Origin: Gemmatimonadales bacterium | GTDB taxonomy: Bacteria; Gemmatimonadota; Gemmatimonadetes; Palauibacterales; Palauibacteraceae | Assembly (NCBI GenBank): GCA_030636765.1 | Contig: DAOVWI010000033.1 | Coordinates: 1-17,462, forward strand | Length of the DNA stretch: 17,462 bases | Direction of reading: 5' to 3' | Shown: positions 1-6,278 of the stretch, piece after piece | Position numbering within the stretch: position 1 is the first letter of the stretch | Layout of the letters: each line of letters starts with the position of its first letter | Position numbers and translations under genes: made by a program | The notes under the pieces: generated by a model | Database searches by the model: none | Told to the model about the DNA's origin: nothing | What the model saw: only the letters and a program-made list of their open reading frames with translations

Positions 1-20
1 CGAACACTCGGGGATCCGCC

Positions 21-1691
21 GTGCGCTGGACAACCACCCACAGATCACGCCGACAGGGGTGGAGCGGCATCTTGCTCGCTCTGGCCGTGCTGTCCTTCGG
101 TTGTGGCGGTGACGCTTCCGAAACCCGCTCCGCCGATCCCGCCGCCACGGTCTCGGGTGGAACAGCCATCGTAGGAGTGAGCGCGGGCGCTACCACGCTG
201 CTTCCCCCGCTAGCCGCGGCCGCACTCGATTTCGAGCTCGGAGGAGCTCTCTTCCTCGCCCTCAATCACGCGGAGTGGCGAGACGGACGCCTGGAATACC
301 TGGCCGCGCACCCCCTGGCCCTGGCCAGAAGCTGGACGTTCGGCAGCGACGGTGCTTCGCTCGTCTACGCGCTCGACACGTCCTATCACTGGTCCGACGG
401 CCGGCCGATCCGGGCGGCGGACGTGGTCTTCACGTACGAGCTGCTTTCGGATCCCGAGCTGGCTCTGCCGCTCTCGTCCGCCACCGAGCACCTCGACTCC
501 GTCGTGGCGGTCACCGACTCCACGGTCGCGTTCCATTTCGACCGCCCCTACCCCGGCATGTTGTTCGACACGGGCGTCGGCATCATCCCGCTACACGTGT
601 ACGGCGACGTTCCCCGAGTCGAGCTGCGCGGGCTCCCGCTTCATCGGGACAAGGGCGAGGGCAGCCTCGTCGTGAGCGGACCTTTCCGCCTGGAAAGCTG
701 GCAGCCGAACGACAGGATCGTTCTCTCGCGCAATTCGGCGGGCGAGGTACAGTCGAGTCTCGATCGGGTCGTCATCCGGGTTCTCCCGGAAGAAACGACC
801 CGCTTGGCGGAGCTCAGGGGCGGAGGTCTCGACCTCGCGCAGGTCAGCTCGTACCGGGCCGCCACGGAGCTGGAGACGACCGACGGCATCCGCGTCGAGC
901 GGATCCCTCAGCGAGGATACGACTACATCGCCTGGAATCCGGGAGCCCACCCGGCCTTCGCAGACGCGCAAGTGCGGCGGGCGTTCTCCCTGGCGATCGA
1001 CAGGAAAGAGATCATAGCCGCTCTGGACATGGGAGAGTACGCGGAGCCGGCGCACGGTCCGTACGGCTCGCTGTTCGCGCGCCTGGCCCCTCCCCCGCCG
1101 GATGAGCCCGGCTTCAACCCCGCGGAAGCCCGCCGCACCCTCGAGAACGCCGGCTGGAGGGATGAAGACGGCGATGGCGTCCGGGAGAAGGGTGACGTCC
1201 GTCTGGAGTTCGAGCTGGCGACCACCGCGGGCAACGCTCGCCGGGAGTCGGCGGTGCAGATCATCCAGAGCCAGCTGGCCGCTGTCGGGGCGCGAGCTGA
1301 GCTTCGGCTCGAGGATTTCTCCGCCCTCCTGGGCCGCGTGATCGATCGCCAGTACGAGTCCGCGCTCCTCGGGTGGCAGGTGAGCCTCGATCCGGACATC
1401 TCGGTCTTCTGGGGAGACCCGGGAAGTCCCTTCAACGTGGTCGGGTACGCGGACGAGACGGCGCGGGCGCTCATCGACAGCGCGCAGGCCCAATCCTCCT
1501 CCGACGCGGCGGCGCCGTATTGGCGGCGCGCTGCCGAGCGCATCGCCGCCGACCATCCCTATGCCTTTCTCTGGTTCTTCGACCTGCCGGTGGCGATCGG
1601 CCCCCGGCTGAGGGGCGTCGACGTGTCGGTAACCGGGTTCGCCGGAAGCATCTACAGGTGGTGGATCCCACGGCAGGCGCAAATCCCGTAG
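21..1691 (+). CDS. ABC transporter family-5 (peptide-type) solute-binding lipoprotein
   Basis: Extracytoplasmic binding protein of the DppA/OppA type, which captures a peptide, sugar or metal chelate for an ABC importer. The N-terminus has basic residues, a hydrophobic stretch and a lipobox ending LSFGC with the lipidated Cys at residue 28, so the mature protein is a membrane-anchored lipoprotein. The first lobe carries the family signature of a Trp/Ser-Asp-Gly segment followed by AADVVFTYELL (about residues 123-141). The length of 556 aa is normal for the family. The GTG at 21 is taken as start because the signal peptide begins there; a GGGGA stretch lies 6 nt upstream, but an earlier start outside the window cannot be excluded. 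No permease or ATPase gene follows, so the partners must lie upstream or elsewhere. The ligand cannot be told from sequence. Part of the signal-peptide coding region is duplicated at 6109-6131. Confidence 0.88.
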   Translation: MRWTTTHRSRRQGWSGILLALAVLSFGCGGDASETRSADPAATVSGGTAIVGVSAGATTLLPPLAAAALDFELGGALFLALNHAEWRDGRLEYLAAHPLALARSWTFGSDGASLVYALDTSYHWSDGRPIRAADVVFTYELLSDPELALPLSSATEHLDSVVAVTDSTVAFHFDRPYPGMLFDTGVGIIPLHVYGDVPRVELRGLPLHRDKGEGSLVVSGPFRLESWQPNDRIVLSRNSAGEVQSSLDRVVIRVLPEETTRLAELRGGGLDLAQVSSYRAATELETTDGIRVERIPQRGYDYIAWNPGAHPAFADAQVRRAFSLAIDRKEIIAALDMGEYAEPAHGPYGSLFARLAPPPPDEPGFNPAEARRTLENAGWRDEDGDGVREKGDVRLEFELATTAGNARRESAVQIIQSQLAAVGARAELRLEDFSALLGRVIDRQYESALLGWQVSLDPDISVFWGDPGSPFNVVGYADETARALIDSAQAQSSSDAAAPYWRRAAERIAADHPYAFLWFFDLPVAIGPRLRGVDVSVTGFAGSIYRWWIPRQAQIP

Positions 1692-1738
1692 ACCGGAAAC
1701 CGGCGTCGGTGCGGGGCGGCGTCGCGCACCTCGACAGC

Positions 1739-1755
1739 TGTAGCGTAACGATACA
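1739..1755 (+). promoter_or_regulatory. Candidate activator (UAS) inverted repeat, copy 1
   Basis: TGTAGCGTAACGATACA is an imperfect inverted repeat of the form TGTAKCGTWACGMTACA. It lies at about -120 to -104 relative to the start point predicted from the sigma-54 promoter at 1833-1848, a normal place for an enhancer-binding protein site. The same element, matching 15 of 17 bases, recurs at 4593-4609 upstream of the second sigma-54 promoter. A poorer partner with TGT and ACA ends (TGTCGCGGGGCTCACA) starts at 1770, about three helical turns away. Binding by the regulator at 4637-6010 is inferred. Confidence 0.6.
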
Positions 1756-1832
1756 CTCCACAGCCCCCGTGTCGCGGGGCTCACATTCTCATAACAGACT
1801 GTTTCATCAAACGTTAGCGGACCTACGCAACC

Positions 1833-1848
1833 TGGCAGCATCGTTGCT
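1833..1848 (+). promoter_or_regulatory. Sigma-54 (-24/-12) promoter of the lipoprotein gene
   Basis: TGGCAGCATCGTTGCT matches the sigma-54 consensus TGGCACG-N4-TTGCW, with GG and GC correctly spaced in a 14-nt frame. Only the two bases after TGGCA depart from consensus. The predicted start point is near 1859, giving a 65-nt untranslated leader before the GTG at 1924. With the inverted repeat at 1739-1755 this is a complete enhancer-dependent promoter. Confidence 0.7.
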
Positions 1849-1867
1849 TTCCAACTTGAGCAAGCGT

Positions 1868-1887
1868 CCCACCGATCAATCGGTGGG
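1868..1887. repeat. Perfect inverted repeat in the 5' leader
   Basis: CCCACCGATCAATCGGTGGG has two 9-bp arms around CA, about +10 to +29 from the predicted start point. It could be a stable stem at the mRNA 5' end or a protein site. Its 12-bp core also occurs at 4633-4644. There is no T-run after it, so it is not a terminator. Confidence 0.6.
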
Positions 1888-1923
1888 AAGAGCAGACCGG
1901 GATCAGAATGGAAGGAGCACGAT

Positions 1924-2751
1924 GTGAAGAACCGAAGGATCGGAAGGTGCCCCGGGGGCATCATGTGTGTGATCGTCAGCGTAGCGACGGGCATCGTCGC
2001 AGCCTGCGGCGAGGGTGCGCCGACCGGACCCGGATCACCGGAGGCCGAGCAAAGCCGAGCAACGATCTCGCTTTCGGTGTTCGTGCCGACGTCCGACGGA
2101 GTCGCCTCGGCGGCGCACGGGCCCGCGTTCGATCTGGTGCTCGCCGACGGAGGCAACTCGCTGGTGATCACGCGGGCGGCGATGGTGCTGCGCGAGGTGG
2201 AGATCAAGCTGCAAGACGACGACGGGTGTGACGACTCCTCCAGCGGGAACGACGATTGCGAGAAGTTCGAGGCGGGGCCGTTCCTGCTCGAGCTCAACTT
2301 GGACGGGTCCATGGAACAGGTAGGAGAACTCGCCGCCGTGCCGGCGGGCGTTTACGACGAGATCGAGTTCGACATCCACAAGCCTGAGGATGACACGGGA
2401 GCGGACCTCGAGTTTCTCCGGCAGCATCCGGAGTTCAAGCGCGTGAGCATACGGGTCGAGGGGAAGTTCAACGGCGCCGACTTCGTCTATTTGACCGATC
2501 TCAACGAGGAGCAGGAGGTGGATCTCATTCCTCCGCTCGTCGTCGACGGGAGCTCGAGCTCGACGAACGTGACCCTGGTGGTTGACCTGGACACCTGGTT
2601 CCGCCGCAGCGACGGCTCGCTGGTCGATCCGGCCACGGCGAACAAGGGGAGAGCCAACGAGGACCTGGTGGAGGAAAACATCGAGCGCTCGATCGAGGGT
2701 TTCGAGGATGACGATCGGGACGGAAGGGACGACCGCAGCGGCCGCGGCTGA
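1924..2751 (+). CDS. Acidic lipoprotein, DUF4382-like, sigma-54 controlled
   Basis: Predicted envelope lipoprotein of 275 aa with a lipobox VAAC (Cys28). It continues with a beta-rich region (TISLSVFV, SLVITRAAMVLREVEIKL) that recalls DUF4382-type lipoproteins, whose function is unknown. Residues about 99-113 are an Asp/Ser/Cys-rich insert (DDDGCDDSS...DDCEKF) that could bind divalent cations, followed by an FEAGPFLLELNLDG segment and a VPAGVYDEIEFDIH segment. The C-terminus is low-complexity Asp/Arg/Gly. The start is GTG at 1924: AAGGAG lies 6 nt upstream, and the nearby ATG at 1922 runs straight into TGA. It ends 6 nt from the stop of the convergent TPR gene. Expression is probably activator-dependent from the sigma-54 promoter at 1833. 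The product name is a weak family resemblance only; the lipoprotein nature is firm. Confidence 0.75.
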   Translation: MKNRRIGRCPGGIMCVIVSVATGIVAACGEGAPTGPGSPEAEQSRATISLSVFVPTSDGVASAAHGPAFDLVLADGGNSLVITRAAMVLREVEIKLQDDDGCDDSSSGNDDCEKFEAGPFLLELNLDGSMEQVGELAAVPAGVYDEIEFDIHKPEDDTGADLEFLRQHPEFKRVSIRVEGKFNGADFVYLTDLNEEQEVDLIPPLVVDGSSSSTNVTLVVDLDTWFRRSDGSLVDPATANKGRANEDLVEENIERSIEGFEDDDRDGRDDRSGRG

Positions 2752-2757
2752 TCAGAC

Positions 2758-3738
2758 TCAGACTAGAGCGTCGATCTCCGCCCGAAGCGCGCGGACCTCC
2801 GCCTCCGCACCGAGCGACTCGAAGCGCTGGAGCGCCACCCCCAGGCGCTCCAGCGCTTCGTCTCGGCGGCCTCGACCCTGCTCCAGCCTTCCGATATCCC
2901 TCTCGATCTCGGCCTCGAGCAACGCGTTGCGAGTGTCGACGGCAAGTCTCAATCCGGCCTCGAGATCCGCGTAAGCCCCTCCTCCTTCCGTCTCTTGTTC
3001 GGCGAGAACGAGCCCACGAACGCGAAGCGCCTCGGCCTCGGAGATCGGGTCGGCCGTCTCCCGCGCGAGCGCGAGGCCGCGATCCGCGAGCTCCCAGCCC
3101 AACTCCACGTCGCCGCGGCGAAGCTCCACCTCCGCCCGGCCGACCGTCGACATGGCAACCAGCGGCCGGTACGAGATGCTCTCGGCCAGGACGATCGCCG
3201 TGCTGTACGAAGCGACCGACTCCGCGAGGTTTCCGAGATCCCTGAAGGAGAGGCCGAGATTGTGGTGCGTCTGCGCCAGCCCTCTCGGCCGATCGAGCCG
3301 CTGGTAGAGGGGAAGGGCAAGGTAGTAGTAGGCGAGAGCCTCGTGTCGCCGGCCGCGGAGGTTCGCGATCGCGCCGAGGTTGTTGGCCGCCCTCGCGAGC
3401 ATGTCCTCGTCACTCTCCGCTTCGGCCAGCTCCATCAGGACGTCGAACTTCTCCCGGGCGGCGCGCATGTCCCCGAGCTCGAACGCGGCGATTCCCCCGA
3501 GGTTGAGGGCCCGCATCGTCCCGCCGGGGTCCGTCGTCCGCCTGGCCGAAGCCTCGTACTCCGCGGCATACCCGGCCAGTTCCTCCATTCGCCCCGTGTG
3601 GTAGAGGGCCTCGCCGTAGCGGTAGGCAAGGGAAGGATCTGCCAGCAGGACGGCCCGCCGCTGCCGGCGGAGCAGCTCATGGAGCGCCGGCCAGTCGCCC
3701 TCGGCGACCCGTGCCTCCGCACGCTCTTGGAGCTTCAT
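2758..3738 (-). CDS. Tetratricopeptide-repeat (TPR) protein, cytoplasmic
   Basis: A 326-aa protein built almost wholly of helical TPR-type repeats. Recognisable repeat cores include ALNLGGIAAFELGDMRAAREKF, AANNLGAIANLRGRRHEALAYY, THHNLGLSFRDLGNLAESVASY and GRLEQGRGRRDEALERL near the end. There is no signal peptide or membrane segment, so it is probably a cytoplasmic scaffold or regulator-binding protein. The ATG at 3738 follows the stop of the lipoprotein gene (3751) by only 12 nt with a purine-rich GGCGGA sequence, so the two are almost certainly co-transcribed from the sigma-54 promoter at 4516-4531. Similar TPR blocks occur in regulators that lack a DNA-binding domain. One possibility is feedback on the adjacent enhancer-binding protein, but nothing in the sequence proves it. 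Confidence 0.8.
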   Translation of the reverse strand: MKLQERAEARVAEGDWPALHELLRRQRRAVLLADPSLAYRYGEALYHTGRMEELAGYAAEYEASARRTTDPGGTMRALNLGGIAAFELGDMRAAREKFDVLMELAEAESDEDMLARAANNLGAIANLRGRRHEALAYYYLALPLYQRLDRPRGLAQTHHNLGLSFRDLGNLAESVASYSTAIVLAESISYRPLVAMSTVGRAEVELRRGDVELGWELADRGLALARETADPISEAEALRVRGLVLAEQETEGGGAYADLEAGLRLAVDTRNALLEAEIERDIGRLEQGRGRRDEALERLGVALQRFESLGAEAEVRALRAEIDALV

Positions 3739-3750
3739 CTCGTTGTCCGC

Positions 3751-4443
3751 CTAGATCGCCAGGGCGTACCGGGAGAAAGACGTAAGGCGCGCCCTAATCC
3801 TTCTCAGCTCCGCGTCCTTGATCTCGCCGACGCGAAACCACGGATCTCCGAGCTTCTCCTGTCGCCAGAGATCGATCTCGCCCTCGAGCTCGGGGTCCTC
3901 CTCGCCGTCCCCGTCGAAGTCGTCATCCGCGTTCGTGTACCGAAGCTCGAGCTCGGCCGGTCTTTCGGGATTGAACTCCAGCCCCGTGGGCTCCAGTGTT
4001 GCGATGAGCTCGTCTCGGTCGATCCGGATGGTGATCGTGATCGTGTCGCCGGCCTGAAAGGTCGCACCTGCCATCGGATGGCCTGCCGGATAGCGAAGAA
4101 GCGACTCGTCGTCCAGCTCGAGCTCGAGGAAGCGGTCGCCCACCTGCTGGCCGCTGCCCTGCTCCGGCGCATAGAAGATCTCGACCTTGATGTCGTCACC
4201 CCTTGTCGCGACGAAGCTGGTGTCGGAGGTGAGGAGGGGTGGCGCGTCCGCACGGGCCTTGAGAAAGATCAGCTCCTCCTCGGGCACCGGGTCGGGATCC
4301 GGGTTCGGATCGGGCGGATCCGTTAGCCCCGAGTCTCCGCCGCAGGACAGCAGACCGGGCGACGAACCGAGCAGCAGGACGATCCAAGCCCTGCGGAGGG
4401 CCCGGCCCGCCCTTCCTTCCGATCTATGGAATGGCAATCGCAT
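3751..4443 (-). CDS. Hypothetical lipoprotein with acidic beta-rich domain, sigma-54 controlled
   Basis: Predicted 230-aa lipoprotein. From the ATG at 4443 the protein has an Arg-rich n-region, a hydrophobic core and a lipobox LLSC (Cys34), then a Pro/Asp linker (about residues 42-54) leading to a beta-rich domain. A run rich in Asp (DDDFDGDGEEDPE) resembles a cation-binding loop. The protein ends LTSFSRYALAI, an ending that resembles ZU5-like domains in bacterial lipoproteins, though only weakly. This start is preferred over upstream in-frame codons because GAGGAG lies 10 nt before it, and longer versions would place residues ahead of the signal peptide and overlap the sigma-54 promoter. It is the first gene of an operon with the TPR gene. 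Function unknown. Confidence 0.75.
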   Translation of the reverse strand: MRLPFHRSEGRAGRALRRAWIVLLLGSSPGLLSCGGDSGLTDPPDPNPDPDPVPEEELIFLKARADAPPLLTSDTSFVATRGDDIKVEIFYAPEQGSGQQVGDRFLELELDDESLLRYPAGHPMAGATFQAGDTITITIRIDRDELIATLEPTGLEFNPERPAELELRYTNADDDFDGDGEEDPELEGEIDLWRQEKLGDPWFRVGEIKDAELRRIRARLTSFSRYALAI

Positions 4444-4515
4444 CTCGTGGTAACTCCTCGTTACGGATGGTCTCATCGGTCCGAAGCAGACCTCGGGCGA
4501 ACGACCCCGAAAGGC

Positions 4516-4531
4516 TGCAAAGCCCATGCCT
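4516..4531 (-). promoter_or_regulatory. Sigma-54 (-24/-12) promoter of the lipoprotein-TPR operon
   Basis: Read on the minus strand, AGGCATGGGCTTTGCA fits TGGCAYG-N4-TTGCA except at its first base, with exact 14-nt GG-to-GC spacing. The predicted start point is near 4505, leaving a leader of about 61 nt before the ATG at 4443. This closely parallels the geometry at 1833-1924. Confidence 0.68.
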
Positions 4532-4592
4532 CATGTATCCTCTGTCATGACAATGGCTTACCTACAAAACGGCTGTACGGTGGTGGCGCACC

Positions 4593-4609
4593 TGTCTCGT
4601 TGCGCTACA
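4593..4609 (-). promoter_or_regulatory. Candidate activator (UAS) inverted repeat, copy 2
   Basis: On the minus strand TGTAGCGCAACGAGACA, differing from the copy at 1739-1755 at two of 17 positions; the preceding GC is also shared. It lies about -104 to -88 from the start point of the lipoprotein-TPR operon and only 28 nt past the end of the regulator gene. A shared site with the same orientation and similar distance ahead of two sigma-54 promoters is good evidence for one activator acting on both. Confidence 0.6.
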
Positions 4610-4631
4610 GCAGCTCCCTGCCGGATCGGCA

Positions 4632-4645
4632 GCCGATCAATCGGC
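4632..4645. repeat. Short inverted repeat overlapping the regulator stop codon
   Basis: GCCGATCAATCGGC has 6-bp arms around CA and contains the 12-mer CCGATCAATCGG also found in the 5' leader hairpin at 1868-1887. It overlaps the TGA of the regulator gene. It may be a chance match or a second class of site in the same regulon. Confidence 0.35.
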
Positions 4646-6010
4646 GCGCCGAAGGAGGCGGTAGAGTCGCGACCTTGTGATCCCGAGTCGGCGCGCGGCC
4701 TCGCTCTTGTTCCCGGCGCAACGTTCGAGCATGGCACGAGCCGCAGCCCCCTCCAGTTCGGCGAGGCTCGTGGGGAACGGGAGGCTCTCCCCGGTGCGAG
4801 CGCGCGTCCCCGACTCACGTCGTCCGCGGCGATCGGGCGACGTTTCCGCCAGGGCCAGGTGCTCCGGACGGATCGGAGCCCCCGCCGACAGGAGCAGCCC
4901 ACGCTCGATCGCGTTCCGCAGCTCACGCACGTTTCCGGGCCAAGCGTGCCGCTCGAGAGCCCTGACCGCCTGGCGACTCAGCTCGGGAACGTCGAGGGCA
5001 TAATCCTCAGCCAGCTGCGATAGGAACCGGCGGGCCAGAAGGAGCGCGTCGCCGCCCCGGTGCCGGAGCGGAGGAAGCTCTATCGGAATGACGGCCAGGC
5101 GGTAGTACAGATCCTCTCGGAAGTCGCCCGACTCGACCAGCTCCCGCAGATCGACGTTCGCGGCGGCGAGAATGCGCACATCCACCTTCTTGCTGCGCAA
5201 TCCGCCGAGGCGCCGGATCTCCCGCGTCTCTAAGAAGCGGAGGAGCTTGCCCTGAAGCTCGGGCGCGAGGATCGCCACCTCGTCCAGAAACACGGTCCCA
5301 CCATCGGCCACCTCGAAGAGGCCGGGCTTCGCCGCCCGTGCATCGGTGAACGCGCCCTTCTCATGACCGAACAGCTCCGACTCGAGCATCGTCCCCGGAA
5401 TGGCGGAGCAGTTGACGGCGACGAACGGTTCGCCCGCACGCGGCCCGTTGTAGTGGAGTGCCTGCGCCAGCAGCTCCTTTCCCGTTCCGGTCTCGCCCAG
5501 GATCAGGACGGTCGCCCGCCCGCCCGAAATCACCTTGGCGGCCCGGTCGAGGGCCGCCTTCAGGCCGGGGTCCTCTCCGACGATCGCGCTGAAGTCGTAG
5601 GTGGAGCGCTCGAATTCTGGGCGGCTCCGGGCGCGAGAAGGCAGGTCCAGCCGGGTGACGCGCTCCCTCAGGTCGTCCTCGAGCCGCACCTCATCACCCG
5701 GGAGCGCATAATAGGCCGCAGCACCCCGGCGCATCAGCTCGACGGCGAGGCGGTGATCCGCCTCCGCTCCAACCAGGATCGGGCTCTCGATTCCGGCACG
5801 ATGGGAGCGGTGTAGCAGATCCACGGCCCGGGACTCCTCGCCGCCGCACGCGAGGATCACCGCGACGTTCCTGGTTTCACGCACCGGCGCCGGCTCGTCC
5901 AGGATTCGGAGCTCCAGGCCGAGGCGCTCGGCGAGCTCGGGCCAGACGGCGGCAAAGGCGCTCGAAGCGGCGACGACGGCGAGCTCAGGCTTGGGAGCCG
6001 GCGAACTCAA
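4637..6010 (-). CDS. Sigma-54-dependent enhancer-binding transcriptional activator (NtrC family)
   Basis: A 457-aa AAA+ activator that remodels sigma-54 RNA polymerase. Residues about 8-120 look like a receiver domain, but the usual phospho-acceptor Asp and the conserved Lys appear to be missing (the strand reads VAVILACGG, and YALPGD replaces the typical KP motif), so phosphorylation control is doubtful. The AAA+ domain (about 140-370) shows Walker A GETGTGKE (172-179), the sigma-54 contact loop as GAFTDA (219-224, instead of the commonest GAFTGA), Walker B TVFLDEV (239-245), FREDLYYRL and WPGNVREL. A Fis-type helix-turn-helix closes the protein (about 426-455: GNKSEAARRLGITRSRLYRLL). The start is TTG at 6010, overlapping the stop of a 20-codon upstream frame. 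Targets are inferred to be the sigma-54 promoters on both sides of its operon neighbours. Confidence 0.9.
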   Translation of the reverse strand: MSSPAPKPELAVVAASSAFAAVWPELAERLGLELRILDEPAPVRETRNVAVILACGGEESRAVDLLHRSHRAGIESPILVGAEADHRLAVELMRRGAAAYYALPGDEVRLEDDLRERVTRLDLPSRARSRPEFERSTYDFSAIVGEDPGLKAALDRAAKVISGGRATVLILGETGTGKELLAQALHYNGPRAGEPFVAVNCSAIPGTMLESELFGHEKGAFTDARAAKPGLFEVADGGTVFLDEVAILAPELQGKLLRFLETREIRRLGGLRSKKVDVRILAAANVDLRELVESGDFREDLYYRLAVIPIELPPLRHRGGDALLLARRFLSQLAEDYALDVPELSRQAVRALERHAWPGNVRELRNAIERGLLLSAGAPIRPEHLALAETSPDRRGRRESGTRARTGESLPFPTSLAELEGAAARAMLERCAGNKSEAARRLGITRSRLYRLLRRAD

Positions 6011-6069
6011 TCTCCCGGTAGCTCGGCGAGCATGGCGGCGTACCTGTCGAGGACCAGGGCTGTTCTCAT
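6007..6069 (-). CDS. Possible 20-codon upstream ORF coupled to the activator
   Basis: An ATG at 6069 opens a 20-codon frame starting MRTALVLDRY. Its TGA (6009-6007) overlaps the TTG start of the activator by two bases, and a GGGAGA sequence precedes that TTG. This arrangement would allow translational coupling. There is no strong ribosome-binding site in front of the ATG, and no homologous peptide is recognised. It may also be chance. Confidence 0.3.
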   Translation of the reverse strand: MRTALVLDRYAAMLAELPGD

Positions 6070-6108
6070 GCGATCCGCATTTTTCAAGATGCCGGCGCCC
6101 CGCGCTGG

Positions 6109-6131
6109 CCTTCGGTTGTGGCGGTGACGCT
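6109..6131 (+). pseudogene. Fragment duplicating the first gene's lipobox region
   Basis: These 23 bases are identical to 94-116, the lipobox-coding part of the solute-binding protein; 12 bases further to the left still match at 9 positions. In the same frame it reads LAFGCGGDAE and then a stop codon, against LSFGCGGDAS in the intact gene. No further coding similarity follows. It is best read as a relic of a lipoprotein signal sequence or a local copying event. Confidence 0.5.
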
Positions 6132-6170
6132 GAGTAGGGCCTGGGCAGGCCAATGCGGCCGCCGCCGGGC

Positions 6171-6184
6171 GCAAGCTAGCTGCC
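6171..6184 (-). promoter_or_regulatory. Possible sigma-54 promoter for the activator gene
   Basis: On the minus strand GGCAGCTAGCTTGC has the right GG-to-GC spacing and intact GGCA and TTGC. The flanks are off consensus (G before GGCA, G after TTGC). The predicted start point is near 6159, about 90 nt before the ATG at 6069. The same bases can form a short GC stem, so this could simply be spacer structure. Confidence 0.3.
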
Positions 6185-6222
6185 CGCCCGCGCAGCGTCT
6201 ATTTGCCGGACCGGCGGTTGGT

Positions 6223-6278
6223 CGGACCGGTGCGCTACTGGACCGAGCGTCTGCCCGGACCGGCGCGCTACTGGACCG
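6223..6278. repeat. Two-copy 33-bp tandem repeat
   Basis: A 23-bp block (6223-6245, again at 6256-6278) differs at one base between copies, with a period of 33 bp. Parts of the unit (GCGTCT and CGGACCGGCGG) recur at 6195-6217. The second copy covers the stop codon of the radical SAM gene (6268-6270). Confidence 0.65.

Noticed and set aside
591..2312. Long minus-strand frame across the solute-binding and lipoprotein genes
   Set aside because: It is the reverse shadow of two well-supported plus-strand genes and has no recognisable domain.
2995..4326. Long plus-strand frame over the TPR and lipoprotein genes
   Set aside because: Opposite-strand shadow in GC-rich DNA; no start signal or family match, while the minus strand shows TPR repeats and a lipobox.
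6168..6188. GC-rich stem as a terminator of the radical SAM gene
   Set aside because: There is no T-run after it on either strand and the stem is short.
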